64,000 nt of DNA from JBFLVT01 sp036804525 (GTDB lineage: Bacteria; Bacillota; Desulfotomaculia; Desulfotomaculales; JASEER01). Shown here piece by piece: positions 17,271 to 25,363 of this stretch. The stretch spans positions 1 to 64,000 of the forward strand of contig DAIRSE010000005.1 in the NCBI GenBank assembly GCA_036804525.1. The letters run 5' to 3'. The first letter of the stretch is position 1. The number at the start of each line of letters is the position of its first letter. Under the pieces are notes generated by a model. That model was given only the letters and a program-made list of their open reading frames with translations, made no database searches and had not been told where the DNA came from. The translations under genes were made by a program, and so were the position numbers.

Positions 17271-17894
17271 TCATTTCACGGCCAGGAGCGCTGAAGTCTC
17301 AGCCCGCAAGGACGCGACCCGCTCGCCAATGGCTTTTCTCTCGGCCATCGCGCTCCTGGCCAGGTTTTGGTCCGTTAAGGCCTGAAGATTGATATCGACA
17401 TTCAAAAGAGCGCTCTGCGCCGCCCCTTCGCCAAGGAAACAGGCCACGCCGGCATCGCTGACAGCGTTCTTGTTGCCGATCTCGACCAGCCGTCTGGCAA
17501 GCGTTATTACCTGCTCACAGGCCCGGGCTATGCGGAAGGGCACCTCGATGGCCTCTTTCAGTGCTTCCTGGATGCGCTCCATACGGGCAGAAGCCTCGGC
17601 CTCCGTGCCCCGCGGCAAACGGCAGGCCGCGATTAAGTTTTCAAAAGCGTGCATGTCAGCCTCGGCGAGCCCCAGGAGCTCGGACCTCAGGAGCTGAGAT
17701 CGTTCCCGGATGGCCCGGCATTCGGCTTCAACATCCAGGTAGCCCTTTTTACCGATGGTCAGGTTGGTCACCATCGTCACCATACTGGCCGCCATAGCCC
17801 CGGCCATAGCCGCAACGCTCCCGCCTCCCGGCGTAGCCTCGCCCGAAGCGGCCCGGTCGAGATATTCCTTCAATGTCCAGTCTGCAATCGTCAT
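17271..17894 (-). CDS. Cyclodeaminase/cyclohydrolase family protein (FchA-like)
   Basis: About 207 residues of the formiminotetrahydrofolate cyclodeaminase fold, commonly annotated methenyltetrahydrofolate cyclohydrolase FchA. EYLDRAASGEATPGGGSVAA near residue 10 is the family's Gly-rich signature, and the C-terminal part includes NKNAVSDAGVACFLGEGAA. The start is the ATG at 17894 with GGAGGT about 10 bases upstream; the frame's earlier codon at 18038 lies inside folD. One base separates it from the folD stop. The pairing suggests one-carbon metabolism, though FolD already has cyclohydrolase activity. Confidence 0.85.
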   Translation of the reverse strand: MTIADWTLKEYLDRAASGEATPGGGSVAAMAGAMAASMVTMVTNLTIGKKGYLDVEAECRAIRERSQLLRSELLGLAEADMHAFENLIAACRLPRGTEAEASARMERIQEALKEAIEVPFRIARACEQVITLARRLVEIGNKNAVSDAGVACFLGEGAAQSALLNVDINLQALTDQNLARSAMAERKAIGERVASLRAETSALLAVK

Positions 17895-17895
17895 G

Positions 17896-18750
17896 TTACT
17901 GAAGACCTCCGTTTTGGAGTTCGACGGCCTGCAGGAGGTTCCTGAGCAGGATAGTCGTTGTAAGGCTTCCGACCCCGCCGGGAACAGGGGTGATCGCCCC
18001 TGCTTTGGGTTCAACCTCATCAAAGGCCACATCCCCACAAATCCCGCCGGGACAAGGGTTTATCCCTGCATCAACCACCACCGCTCCCTCGCTGACCATG
18101 GAGCCCGTGACGAGCCGGGGCCTTCCGGCAGCAGCGATAATGATATCGGCTAAGAGAGTATGCCTGGTAAGGTCCCGGGTTTTCGTATGGCAGACGGTCA
18201 CGGTAGCGTTGTTTTCTAAAAGCATGAAGATCAGCGGCTTGCCGACCGTTTCACCGCGGCCGATGACGACCACGTGCCTGCCGGCGATCTCGATCCCCGA
18301 CCGGAGCAGGATCTCGATGCAGCTCTGCGGGGTGGCCGGATAAAGCCCCCGACACCCGGCCATCAAGTATCCCCTGTTGAGGGGATGCACCCCGTCAACG
18401 TCTTTCAGCGGGCTGATGGCTTCCATCATCTTGTGCTTGTCGATATGGGCTGGAAGGGGCAGTTCAAGCACTATCCCGTGCACGGCGGGATCCTCGCTTA
18501 ACCCGCACAATGTGCTCAGCAACTCGGCCTCGCTGGTGCCCGCCGCCAGCTGGAGCACCCTGTAGTCAATACCCAGGGCCTCGCAAACCCTGCCCTTGGC
18601 CTGGGCGTAGACCACAGCCCCCGGGTCGTCCCCGGCAAGCACGGCGACAAGGGAGGGCTTGACGCCCCGTTCCCTCCACTTGACAACCTGTCCCTTGATT
18701 TCCTCTTTGATCGCTGCGGCGATCTTTTTCCCGTCCAGTAAAACCGCCAA
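17896..18750 (-). CDS. folD: Bifunctional methylenetetrahydrofolate dehydrogenase/methenyl-THF cyclohydrolase
   Basis: A 284-residue FolD. The catalytic Tyr-x3-Lys is present as YAQAK near residue 50. The conserved segment around residue 100 gives DVDGVHPLNRG, and the cofactor domain has VIGRGETVGKPL near residue 163. The C-terminal TPVPGGVGSLTTTILLRNLL is typical. It interconverts methylene-, methenyl- and formyl-THF with NAD(P). It lies 51 bases after xseA and one base before the FchA-like gene. Confidence 0.96.
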   Translation of the reverse strand: MAVLLDGKKIAAAIKEEIKGQVVKWRERGVKPSLVAVLAGDDPGAVVYAQAKGRVCEALGIDYRVLQLAAGTSEAELLSTLCGLSEDPAVHGIVLELPLPAHIDKHKMMEAISPLKDVDGVHPLNRGYLMAGCRGLYPATPQSCIEILLRSGIEIAGRHVVVIGRGETVGKPLIFMLLENNATVTVCHTKTRDLTRHTLLADIIIAAAGRPRLVTGSMVSEGAVVVDAGINPCPGGICGDVAFDEVEPKAGAITPVPGGVGSLTTTILLRNLLQAVELQNGGLQ

Positions 18751-18801
18751 GCCACGTCCTCCTTAATTCAGTCGTCGGTCGTCAGTCGCCGGATTCAAAA
18801 T

Positions 18802-20010
18802 TTAATTCTCTACTTTTTCCACCCGGCAACGCAGTCTTCCTCGATGCAGCCTCACCTTTATTTTTTCCCCGCTCCTGACCTGTCCCGCGTCCCTCAGCAG
18901 CCGCTCGCCCTGCTCTTCTTCACGGTAGCAGATGCTGTAGCCGCGCGCCAGCGTGGCCAGCGGGCTCAAAGATTCCAGCCTCCCGGCCAGTTCCGCAAGG
19001 TTACGCTCCCAGTGCCTGGTCATGGCGCCTATCGCCCCCGCCTGCCGCAATTCAAGAACCTCAAGCTTTCGGCCCGGCACGGCGATGATTGTTTCGACCG
19101 GGCGGGCCATGGCCCTGCTTTCGGCGCAGCGCCGCAGGGCGCGTTTCAAACCATCCATGTAAACGGTCACGCTGCGTTGGAGCCTGCGCTCGGTAATCTC
19201 CACCGCGTACCGGATCTCGGCCTGGTCCGGGCAAACCAGCTCGGCAGCCGCCGAAGGCGTGGCCGCTCTCCTGTCGGCCACCAGATCGGCGATCGTAAAG
19301 TCCTTTTCGTGGCCGACCGCCGATACGACGGGGATTGCGGAGGCAGCGATAGCACGGGCCACTGTCTCGGCATTAAAAGCCCAGAGTTCTTCAAACGAGC
19401 CTCCGCCCCGCCCAACAATGATAACGTCAACATTATTGGCCCGGTTCAGGGTCGCAATCGCCTCGGCAATTTCACGCGCCGCAGTGTCCCCTTGCACACT
19501 TACGGGAGCGACGATAATCTCCGCCTGAGGCCATCGTTTGGCTGCAACGGTAAGCACGTCTTTGTAGGCCGCCCCAACCGGCGAGGTGACCAGCCCGATA
19601 CGGGACGGATATCTCGGGATGGGCTTCTTGCGCGCTTCGTCAAACAGCCCTTCGGCTGCCAAACGCTCCTTAAGCTGCTCAAGAGCGGCGTGCAGGGCGC
19701 CAAGTCCTTCCGGTTCTACCTCGTCGACGTAAAGCTGGCAGCGGTTGTCGCGGTCATAAAAGCCTACCGCCCCGCGAACCACAACAGCCATGCCGTTTTC
19801 AACACGAAACCGGCACTGCCGGACACGCGAACGGAACATAACCACGCCCAGAGCAGTGTACTTGTCCCGGAGGCTGAAATAAAGGTGACCGGAGGGATGA
19901 TAATGGCAGTTTGACACCTCGCCGCGGACCCACACGTTAGCCAGGAAGGGGTCTTCTTCGATGCGGGTACGCAAGTACGCCGTTAGTTCACTGACACTGA
20001 TGATGCGCAC
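18802..20010 (-). CDS. xseA: Exodeoxyribonuclease VII large subunit
   Basis: About 402 residues: an N-terminal OB-fold DNA-binding domain (VRGEVSNCHYHPSGHLYFSL) followed by the catalytic domain with GHEKDFTIADLVADRRAATPSAAAEL near residue 245. The preferred start is GTG at 20010 (VRIISVSELTAYL), preceded by AGAGGAAAG at about 5 bases; the upstream 29 codons of the open frame look non-coding. It degrades single-stranded DNA with XseB. Confidence 0.94.
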   Translation of the reverse strand: MRIISVSELTAYLRTRIEEDPFLANVWVRGEVSNCHYHPSGHLYFSLRDKYTALGVVMFRSRVRQCRFRVENGMAVVVRGAVGFYDRDNRCQLYVDEVEPEGLGALHAALEQLKERLAAEGLFDEARKKPIPRYPSRIGLVTSPVGAAYKDVLTVAAKRWPQAEIIVAPVSVQGDTAAREIAEAIATLNRANNVDVIIVGRGGGSFEELWAFNAETVARAIAASAIPVVSAVGHEKDFTIADLVADRRAATPSAAAELVCPDQAEIRYAVEITERRLQRSVTVYMDGLKRALRRCAESRAMARPVETIIAVPGRKLEVLELRQAGAIGAMTRHWERNLAELAGRLESLSPLATLARGYSICYREEEQGERLLRDAGQVRSGEKIKVRLHRGRLRCRVEKVEN

Positions 20011-20121
20011 TGGTCTTTCCTCTTTCGGGAGAACCGGAATAATTATGGAGTTAGTTATCCGGCTTGACAAATCCTGCATCCCGGCCGGCTGTTTCACAGA
20101 CCGGCAAAAATTAAAGGCTGC

Positions 20122-20559
20122 TCAGCTAGAGCAGCCATCGCTAGGCCCAAACAGCTCCGGGTTCTCGACAACCTTTCCTAGAATGCCGTTGACAAACCGG
20201 CCCGATTCCTCGCTTCCAAAAGTTTTGGCCAGTTCGATGGCCTCATTTACGGCGACATTGTCCGGGACGTCATCGCGGTAGAGGATTTCATAAAGGGCCA
20301 TACGCAGGATGTTGCGGTCAACGTTGGCGATTCGTTCCAGGCGCCAGTCCTTGCTTTGCCGGGCAATGACGCCGTCCAGGTGCGCCAAGTGACCGCGCAC
20401 GCCGCTGACAATCTCCTTAACGAATGAACAGTCAGCAGCCTCAAGTTCCAGCATTTGTATCGTCCGCTCAATCGCTTCGGCTTCTTCAGCCCCGCCCACA
20501 TCAATCTGAAAAAGCGCCTGGAGGGCTACTTCCCTGGCTCGTCTCCTGGTTAATCTCAT
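20122..20559 (-). CDS. nusB: Transcription antitermination/ribosome biogenesis factor NusB
   Basis: A 145-residue all-helical RNA-binding protein that acts with NusE (S10) in rRNA antitermination. RRRAREVALQALFQIDVG at the N-terminus and the C-terminal NVAVNEAIELAKTFGSEESGRFVNGILGKV are diagnostic. Its start overlaps the stop of the upstream DUF2273 gene by 4 bases. This order (asp23 group, nusB, xseA) is common in Clostridia. Confidence 0.96.
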   Translation of the reverse strand: MRLTRRRAREVALQALFQIDVGGAEEAEAIERTIQMLELEAADCSFVKEIVSGVRGHLAHLDGVIARQSKDWRLERIANVDRNILRMALYEILYRDDVPDNVAVNEAIELAKTFGSEESGRFVNGILGKVVENPELFGPSDGCSS

Positions 20560-20780
20560 TTATTCTCCCCGAATATACGATCCCAGAGTTTTCTCCAATC
20601 GGTCTGCTCGTCGATGCGCTTGCCGACGTAATAGCCTACGGCCACGCACAGCGACACGAACAGCGCCTTAAGCAGGCCGTAAGTAATGGTGAACAAGCTG
20701 AAAACAAGCGCAAGTACCACACCCAACAGTTTACCCCAGTGTTTCTCGAGTATTTCACTTAACTTAGGGCTCAAGCACAT
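20556..20780 (-). CDS. DUF2273 small integral membrane protein
   Basis: A 74-residue protein with one or two hydrophobic helices (WGKLLGVVLALVFSLFTI and LFVSLCVAVGYYVG) and a C-terminal charged tail, DEQTDWRKLWDRIF. Together with the neighbouring AmaP and Asp23 genes this matches DUF2273 (GlsB-like) proteins of envelope-stress operons. Molecular role is unknown. It is six bases downstream of amaP and overlaps nusB by 4 bases. Confidence 0.85.
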   Translation of the reverse strand: MCLSPKLSEILEKHWGKLLGVVLALVFSLFTITYGLLKALFVSLCVAVGYYVGKRIDEQTDWRKLWDRIFGENK

Positions 20781-20786
20781 GCACTC

Positions 20787-21323
20787 CTATTCCACGCGGG
20801 GCTTGTTGGTAGAGATATTCTCAACGTTGATAAGGACGTTAGAAACGGTAATCCCAGTGACTTCCTTGACCTTGTCTTGGACCAGACGCTGAACGTCCTT
20901 GGAGACTTCGGGGATATTGATGTCGGGGGTAACCGTGGCGTTGATGTTGATGGTAACGCCCTGGGCATCGCCGTCGACCGCCGCCTTGACCTCCCGCATC
21001 CCGGGCACCTGGCTGACCATCTTTGTTGCAAGACTCTCCACGGCCGACAAGGCGATCCGTACCTTGCCGAGGGAGCCGTCCTCGACCACGACATGCCGCT
21101 CTTTTTTCTTCCGCTTCGGCCCGCTGAGGCTGGCCCAGATGAGCCTGAAGCCGATCAACAGCAAAACAAGCAATCCGGCGGCCGCCGCAGCCTTGTTCTC
21201 CGGTTGCAGGATATCAAGTCGGTTAGCCGGCAGCAGGCCATAATATACTGCTCCGGCAATTATCGCCGCTATGGAAACGAGCAGGCTGTAGACAGCTACC
21301 AAGCCCCGGTCAAAAGCCCCCAT
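20787..21323 (-). CDS. amaP: Alkaline shock response membrane anchor protein AmaP
   Basis: 178 residues with two N-terminal transmembrane helices (about 8-28 and 47-66), a basic KRKKKERH stretch, and a C-terminal Asp23-like domain with ININATVTPDINIPEVSKDVQ. In staphylococci AmaP tethers Asp23 to the membrane. It sits between asp23 and the DUF2273 gene, all on one strand. Confidence 0.88.
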   Translation of the reverse strand: MGAFDRGLVAVYSLLVSIAAIIAGAVYYGLLPANRLDILQPENKAAAAAGLLVLLLIGFRLIWASLSGPKRKKKERHVVVEDGSLGKVRIALSAVESLATKMVSQVPGMREVKAAVDGDAQGVTININATVTPDINIPEVSKDVQRLVQDKVKEVTGITVSNVLINVENISTNKPRVE

Positions 21324-21394
21324 TTCCTACCCTCCCGACGCACTGTTAATAAACCCACCACCACGATGCTTATCGAATTGAAATTCGCGGGAGC

Positions 21395-21409
21395 GAATTC
21401 CTTCGAGTC
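21395..21409. repeat. Copy of a dispersed AATTCC/TTCGAGTC repeat
   Basis: GAATTCCTTCGAGTC between asp23 and amaP. The preceding bases also resemble the repeat copies at 29618-29647 and 52767-52815. Confidence 0.5.
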
Positions 21410-21438
21410 CGGCGTCTGCGACCGACGACTGACAGCCA

Positions 21439-21867
21439 TTACCGGACCCGCTGCTGGGGGGGAGGCGTCTCTTCCTTGGCAGGTTGCTCTTCGTCGCGCG
21501 CAAAGACGACGCCCTGTACGTGGACGTTAACTTCGACGACCTTAAGACCGGTCATCGCTTCAATGGCCCGCTTAACCTTGCTCTGAGCCTGGAAGGCCAC
21601 ATCCGGGATGGGCACGCCGTACTCCACGATAATAAACAGGTCAACCGCGGCTTCCTTTTCACCGACCTCAACCTTGACACCCTTTGCGAGGTTCTTCCGG
21701 CCAAGCATCTCGGCGATGCCGCCGCCTACCCCGCCGCCGCTCATCCCTGCTATTCCGGGAACTTCGGTGGCCGCGAGGCCCGCAATGATGGCGACAACTT
21801 CATTGGCTATTCGTACGGCGCCAAGCTCGCCCTGGACTTCCGATGCCGGGGTATTGTTGTTATCCAC
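21439..21867 (-). CDS. Asp23/Gls24 family envelope stress protein
   Basis: A 142-residue Asp23-family protein (VRIANEVVAIIAGLAATEVPGI near residue 17; VDLFIIVEYGVPIPDVAFQ in the middle). The C-terminal tail is Pro/Gln-rich. Family knowledge: abundant envelope-associated protein held by AmaP and linked to alkaline or cell-wall stress. Start GTG at 21867 follows GGAGG. A strong sigma-A-like promoter lies about 50 bases upstream. Confidence 0.9.
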   Translation of the reverse strand: MDNNNTPASEVQGELGAVRIANEVVAIIAGLAATEVPGIAGMSGGGVGGGIAEMLGRKNLAKGVKVEVGEKEAAVDLFIIVEYGVPIPDVAFQAQSKVKRAIEAMTGLKVVEVNVHVQGVVFARDEEQPAKEETPPPQQRVR

Positions 21868-21912
21868 GGGCTTTCACCTCCAAGATTTTTCTACATAAGC
21901 ATTTTTAGTGAG

Positions 21913-21947
21913 ATTATACCGTGTTATGCAAATAAGAACAATTGTTC
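21913..21947 (-). promoter_or_regulatory. Promoter of the asp23-amaP-DUF2273 operon with overlapping palindrome
   Basis: TTGTTC (21936-21941) and TATAAT (21913-21918) on the minus strand are 17 bases apart. The -35 lies inside a perfect 12-bp palindrome, GAACAATTGTTC (21936-21947), a plausible repressor operator. The arrangement also serves nusB and possibly xseA downstream. Confidence 0.65.
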
Positions 21948-21985
21948 AGCATTCCAGCCGGCCGTTGAAAAACAGTAGCACACTC

Positions 21986-23338
21986 CTAGCTGCCGGCGAG
22001 AATCCGGCGCTGGACAAAGTTGGTGTAGACTTCCCCGCGCCTGAAGAAAGCATTTTTGAGTATCCGCTGGTGCAATGGTATCGTCGTTTTAACGCCTTCA
22101 ATGATAAACTCGCCCAGGGCCCTTTGCATCCGGGCAATGGCCTCGTCCCTGTCGTTTCCCCATACGATCAGCTTCGCGATCAGCGAGTCGTAGTACGGAG
22201 GTACCACATAGCCTTCATAAGCTGCGGTATCCAGGCGAACACCCGGCCCGCCGGGGGAGACGAATTTAGTGATGGTGCCCGGCGAGGGAATGAAACCGTT
22301 CCAGGGATCCTCGGCATTAATGCGGCACTCGATCGCGGCGCCGCGAACGGTGATTTCCTCTTGCTCTAAATCAAGCTTTTCGCCGGCCGCGATCTGGATC
22401 TGCTTTTTTACAATGTCGATGCCAGTGACCATTTCGGTGACAGGATGTTCGACCTGCACCCGTGTATTCATTTCGATAAAATAGAAGTTGTTGTTGCGGT
22501 CCAACAGGAACTCCACAGTGCCCGCGTTTTCGTAACCGACGGCTTTGGCAGCCCGTACTGCGGCCTCGCCGATCTTGCGGCGGAGGGATTCATCCAGCGC
22601 CGGGGACGGCGCCTCTTCCAGCAGTTTCTGGTTGCGCCTCTGGATGGAGCAGTCGCGTTCCCCCAAGTAGACCAGTTTACCGTATTTATCTCCCAGAACC
22701 TGAATTTCGATGTGCCGTGGTTCCTCGATGTACTTCTCTAGGTACATGTCGCTGTTGGCGAAGGCCGCCTGGGCTTCGGACTGTGCGGTCGAAAAGGCCC
22801 GCAGCAGGTCATCCTTACCCTGGGCAACGCGCATCCCCGTCCCCCCGCCTCCGGCGGAAGCTTTGATCAGTAGAGGGTAACCGATGACCTCGGCAATGGA
22901 CAGGGCCTCCTGCGGCGAGGTCACAGCCCCATCCGAGCCGGGCACGATCGGAACACCCGCGGCCGACACGACCGCTCGCGCCGTCGCCTTGTCCCCCATC
23001 TTTTCGATGCTTTGAACGGAGGGGCCGATGAACTTCAGGCCGCAGCTCTGGCACATCTCGGCAAACCGAGCGTTTTCGGCAAGAAAGCCGTATCCGGGGT
23101 GGACGGCGTCCGCACCGACCACCTCGGCCGCGCTGAGGATGTTTGTAACGTTCAAGTAGCTCTGCGCCGCCTGCGGGGGACCGATACAAAAGGCCTCGTC
23201 CGCCATCCTGACGGGAAGGCTGTTGCGGTCAGCTTCAGAGTAGACAACAACACTGCGAATCCCTAACTCGCGGCAGGCGCGGATAATGCGCAGCGCGATC
23301 TCTCCCCGGTTAGCAATCAACACTTTCTCAAACATCAT
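21986..23338 (-). CDS. accC: Biotin carboxylase subunit (AccC/PycA-type)
   Basis: A 450-residue ATP-grasp biotin carboxylase that carboxylates the biotin of a carrier protein. FEKVLIANRGEIALRIIRAC opens the protein; KASAGGGGTGMRVA near residue 160 is the ATP-binding glycine loop; GERDCSIQRRNQKLLEEAPS and MNTRVQVEHPVTEMVTG are hallmark segments. It lies 12 bases downstream of the carboxyltransferase/BCCP fusion, so it probably supplies carboxybiotin to it (pyruvate carboxylase) and, as the only AccC here, maybe to acetyl-CoA carboxylase too. Confidence 0.93.
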   Translation of the reverse strand: MMFEKVLIANRGEIALRIIRACRELGIRSVVVYSEADRNSLPVRMADEAFCIGPPQAAQSYLNVTNILSAAEVVGADAVHPGYGFLAENARFAEMCQSCGLKFIGPSVQSIEKMGDKATARAVVSAAGVPIVPGSDGAVTSPQEALSIAEVIGYPLLIKASAGGGGTGMRVAQGKDDLLRAFSTAQSEAQAAFANSDMYLEKYIEEPRHIEIQVLGDKYGKLVYLGERDCSIQRRNQKLLEEAPSPALDESLRRKIGEAAVRAAKAVGYENAGTVEFLLDRNNNFYFIEMNTRVQVEHPVTEMVTGIDIVKKQIQIAAGEKLDLEQEEITVRGAAIECRINAEDPWNGFIPSPGTITKFVSPGGPGVRLDTAAYEGYVVPPYYDSLIAKLIVWGNDRDEAIARMQRALGEFIIEGVKTTIPLHQRILKNAFFRRGEVYTNFVQRRILAGS

Positions 23339-23350
23339 TTACTCCTGTCT

Positions 23351-23803
23351 TTACTTCTTGGCGATTACAAACAGCGGCTGGCCGTACTCCACCGGCTGGC
23401 CGTTTTCGGCCAAGATATCGATAATTTCGCCGGCTGTGTCTGCTTCAATCTCGTTCATCAGCTTCATAGCTTCGATAATGCATAGGACCTGCCCTTCACG
23501 AACTACATCGCCTTTCTCGACGAAGGGAGGAGCGTCTGGTGCAGGAGCCCGGTAAAAGGTGCCGACCATAGGGGCCACAACGGTCACCGTCTCGACGGCG
23601 GGTTCCTCAACCGCCGCCGGGCGGGGAACCGGCTCGGCAGCAGCGAAAGGCGTCTGGGTCGTTACCGTGGTGCCCACAGGCAGCTGCTCGACGAGTTTCC
23701 CTTTCTTGATCGCGATGCGGACTCCCTGGCTCTCCAGGGAAAATTCAGTGATGTCGGTCTCATCCAAAAGCCTGATCAGTTCGCGAATTTCCTCAAGGTT
23801 CAC
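23351..23803 (-). CDS. accB: Possible internally initiated biotin carboxyl carrier protein (AccB)
   Basis: Within the fusion gene, GTG at 23801-23803 is preceded by AAGGAGG (23812-23818) at 8 bases and starts exactly at VNLEEIRELI, the usual N-terminus of free AccB. The 150-residue product has the length of a standalone BCCP and lies directly upstream of accC, the normal accB-accC order. Both products may be made from one mRNA. Expression is inferred from the signal only. Confidence 0.5.
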   Translation of the reverse strand: MNLEEIRELIRLLDETDITEFSLESQGVRIAIKKGKLVEQLPVGTTVTTQTPFAAAEPVPRPAAVEEPAVETVTVVAPMVGTFYRAPAPDAPPFVEKGDVVREGQVLCIIEAMKLMNEIEADTAGEIIDILAENGQPVEYGQPLFVIAKK

Positions 23804-25252
23804 TTTTCTTTCCTCCTTGCCCCCGGCCTGCGGGCCCGTCTCTGAGCCGGCAACCGAGGCTGGCGCAGCCGGGGAAGATCCATTCCCCGAACGTGATTCA
23901 AAAAACTTTTTGGCTACCTGGGGGAAAAGGACGTATGAAAGCACATCCTCCTCCGACTTGGCTAAATCCTTAATTTCTTCCCTCATTTTTTCCAATCTTG
24001 GCTCAAGCAAGTCTGCGGGACGAACTGTTATGGGCTCCCGGTCCCCCAGTATTTTTTTGGCCAGTTCCTTATCAACGGGAGCCGGCGGGCTGCCATAGAG
24101 TCCTGCCACATAATCCTTGACCTGGGCCGGAACAAGCTTATACCTTTCCCCGGACAGCACATTAAGCACGGCCTGCGTACCCACAATCTGGCTGGTTGGC
24201 GTCACCAGCGGCGGGTAACCCAATTCGGCACGGACGCGGGGAATCTCGGCAAGCACGTCCTCGAGCCGGTTCAGGGCCTTCTGCTCGCTCAGCTGCGAGA
24301 CAAGGTTTGAAATCATCCCCCCCGGCACCTGGTGATCAAACACCCGCATGTCGTGAATACGCGTAACCCCGCGCTCGAAACCGCGCTTGCGGCGCAGTTC
24401 CTCGAAATACTCGGCGATCTCAAACAGGAGGCGCAGGTCCAGCCCGGTGTCGTAAGGCGTACCCTTTAGCGCCCGGACAACCGTCTCGACGGGGGGCTGC
24501 GACGCGCCGAAGGCCATCGGGACACTGGCGGTGTCAATAATGTCAACGCCTGCTTCGGCGGCTTTGAGGTAGGCGCCGACCGCCATGCCCCCGATATAGT
24601 GGCAGTGAAGGTGGATGGGCAGCCCGATTTTCTCCTTAAAGCGCCGGACCAACTCTTCAGCCTTGTAAGGAGCTAGCATGCCAGCCATGTCCTTGATGCA
24701 CAGAGAGTCAGCGCCCAGCTCAGCCAGCTGCTCCGCCCTTTCAATGTAATGCTCCGTGGTGTGTACAGGGCTCAAGGTATACACCACTGTAGCCTGCACG
24801 TGCGCGCCCGCCCGCTTGGCGGCCTGCATGGCCACGGTCATATTCCTGATATCGTTTAAGGCATCAAAGATGCGGATGATATCGATGCCGTTGGCCACAG
24901 ACCGCTCCACGAAGGCTTCAACAACGTCGTCCGGGTAGTGGGCGTAGCCAACCAGCGATTGCCCGCGCAGCAGCATCTGCAGGGGTGTGTTCTTAACACG
25001 CTCCTTCAAAAGGCGGAGGCGCTCCCAGGGGTCCTCGTTCAGGTAACGCATGCAGACGTCGAACGTTGCGCCGCCCCACACCTCGAGGGAATAATAACCC
25101 ACCTTATCCAATTTCTCCACGATGGGCAACATATCCTCTGTTTTCATCCTTGTAGCCCATAGACTTTGGTGGGCGTCCCGAAGCGTGGTGTCAGTCACTC
25201 GAGGCAATCTTTTCCCCTCCCAAAATAAATGTTGGGCTGTCAAATGGAACAA
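23351..25252 (-). CDS. Pyruvate/oxaloacetate carboxyltransferase subunit fused to an AccB-like biotin carrier domain
   Basis: A 633-residue protein. Residues 1-460 are the PycB/OadA carboxyltransferase: VTDTTLRDAHQSLWATRM, VEVWGGATFDV-type segment, LCIKDMAG and HLHCHYIGGMA (metal site). After a Ser/Ala/Gly linker comes a domain that looks like AccB, not the usual OadA biotinyl tail: VNLEEIRELIRLLDETDITE, then APMVGTFYRAPAPDAPPFV and the biotinylation motif EAMKLMNEIEA. At 23803 inside the frame a GTG follows a perfect AAGGAGG at 8 bases, so a free BCCP of 150 residues could also be made. With AccC downstream it should form a two-subunit pyruvate carboxylase producing oxaloacetate. Confidence 0.88.
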   Translation of the reverse strand: MFHLTAQHLFWEGKRLPRVTDTTLRDAHQSLWATRMKTEDMLPIVEKLDKVGYYSLEVWGGATFDVCMRYLNEDPWERLRLLKERVKNTPLQMLLRGQSLVGYAHYPDDVVEAFVERSVANGIDIIRIFDALNDIRNMTVAMQAAKRAGAHVQATVVYTLSPVHTTEHYIERAEQLAELGADSLCIKDMAGMLAPYKAEELVRRFKEKIGLPIHLHCHYIGGMAVGAYLKAAEAGVDIIDTASVPMAFGASQPPVETVVRALKGTPYDTGLDLRLLFEIAEYFEELRRKRGFERGVTRIHDMRVFDHQVPGGMISNLVSQLSEQKALNRLEDVLAEIPRVRAELGYPPLVTPTSQIVGTQAVLNVLSGERYKLVPAQVKDYVAGLYGSPPAPVDKELAKKILGDREPITVRPADLLEPRLEKMREEIKDLAKSEEDVLSYVLFPQVAKKFFESRSGNGSSPAAPASVAGSETGPQAGGKEERKVNLEEIRELIRLLDETDITEFSLESQGVRIAIKKGKLVEQLPVGTTVTTQTPFAAAEPVPRPAAVEEPAVETVTVVAPMVGTFYRAPAPDAPPFVEKGDVVREGQVLCIIEAMKLMNEIEADTAGEIIDILAENGQPVEYGQPLFVIAKK

Positions 25253-25260
25253 CCCAACAT
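25229..25260 (-). promoter_or_regulatory. Leader hairpin before the carboxyltransferase fusion gene
   Basis: ATGTTGGG (25229-25236) pairs with CCCAACAT (25253-25260), with further inner pairing. It lies in the short 5' leader just upstream of the 25252 start codon and overlaps the beginning of the coding frame, so it could affect initiation. It does not match a riboswitch I recognise. Confidence 0.4.
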
Positions 25261-25281
25261 GGATTCTCCGGTATGCGTTTT

Positions 25282-25310
25282 ATTATAGCGGCCGCCTCAA
25301 GCTTTGGGAA
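25282..25310 (-). promoter_or_regulatory. Predicted sigma-A promoter of the carboxylase operon
   Basis: TATAAT (25282-25287, minus strand) with TTCCCA (25305-25310) 17 bases upstream. The -10 is perfect and the -35 weak. The predicted transcript starts about 25 bases before the fusion gene. Confidence 0.45.
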
Positions 25311-25363
25311 CCAAGCGCCGCGAAGTATACAATACACTTTTGCCCGGTAAGAGCTTATGCGGT

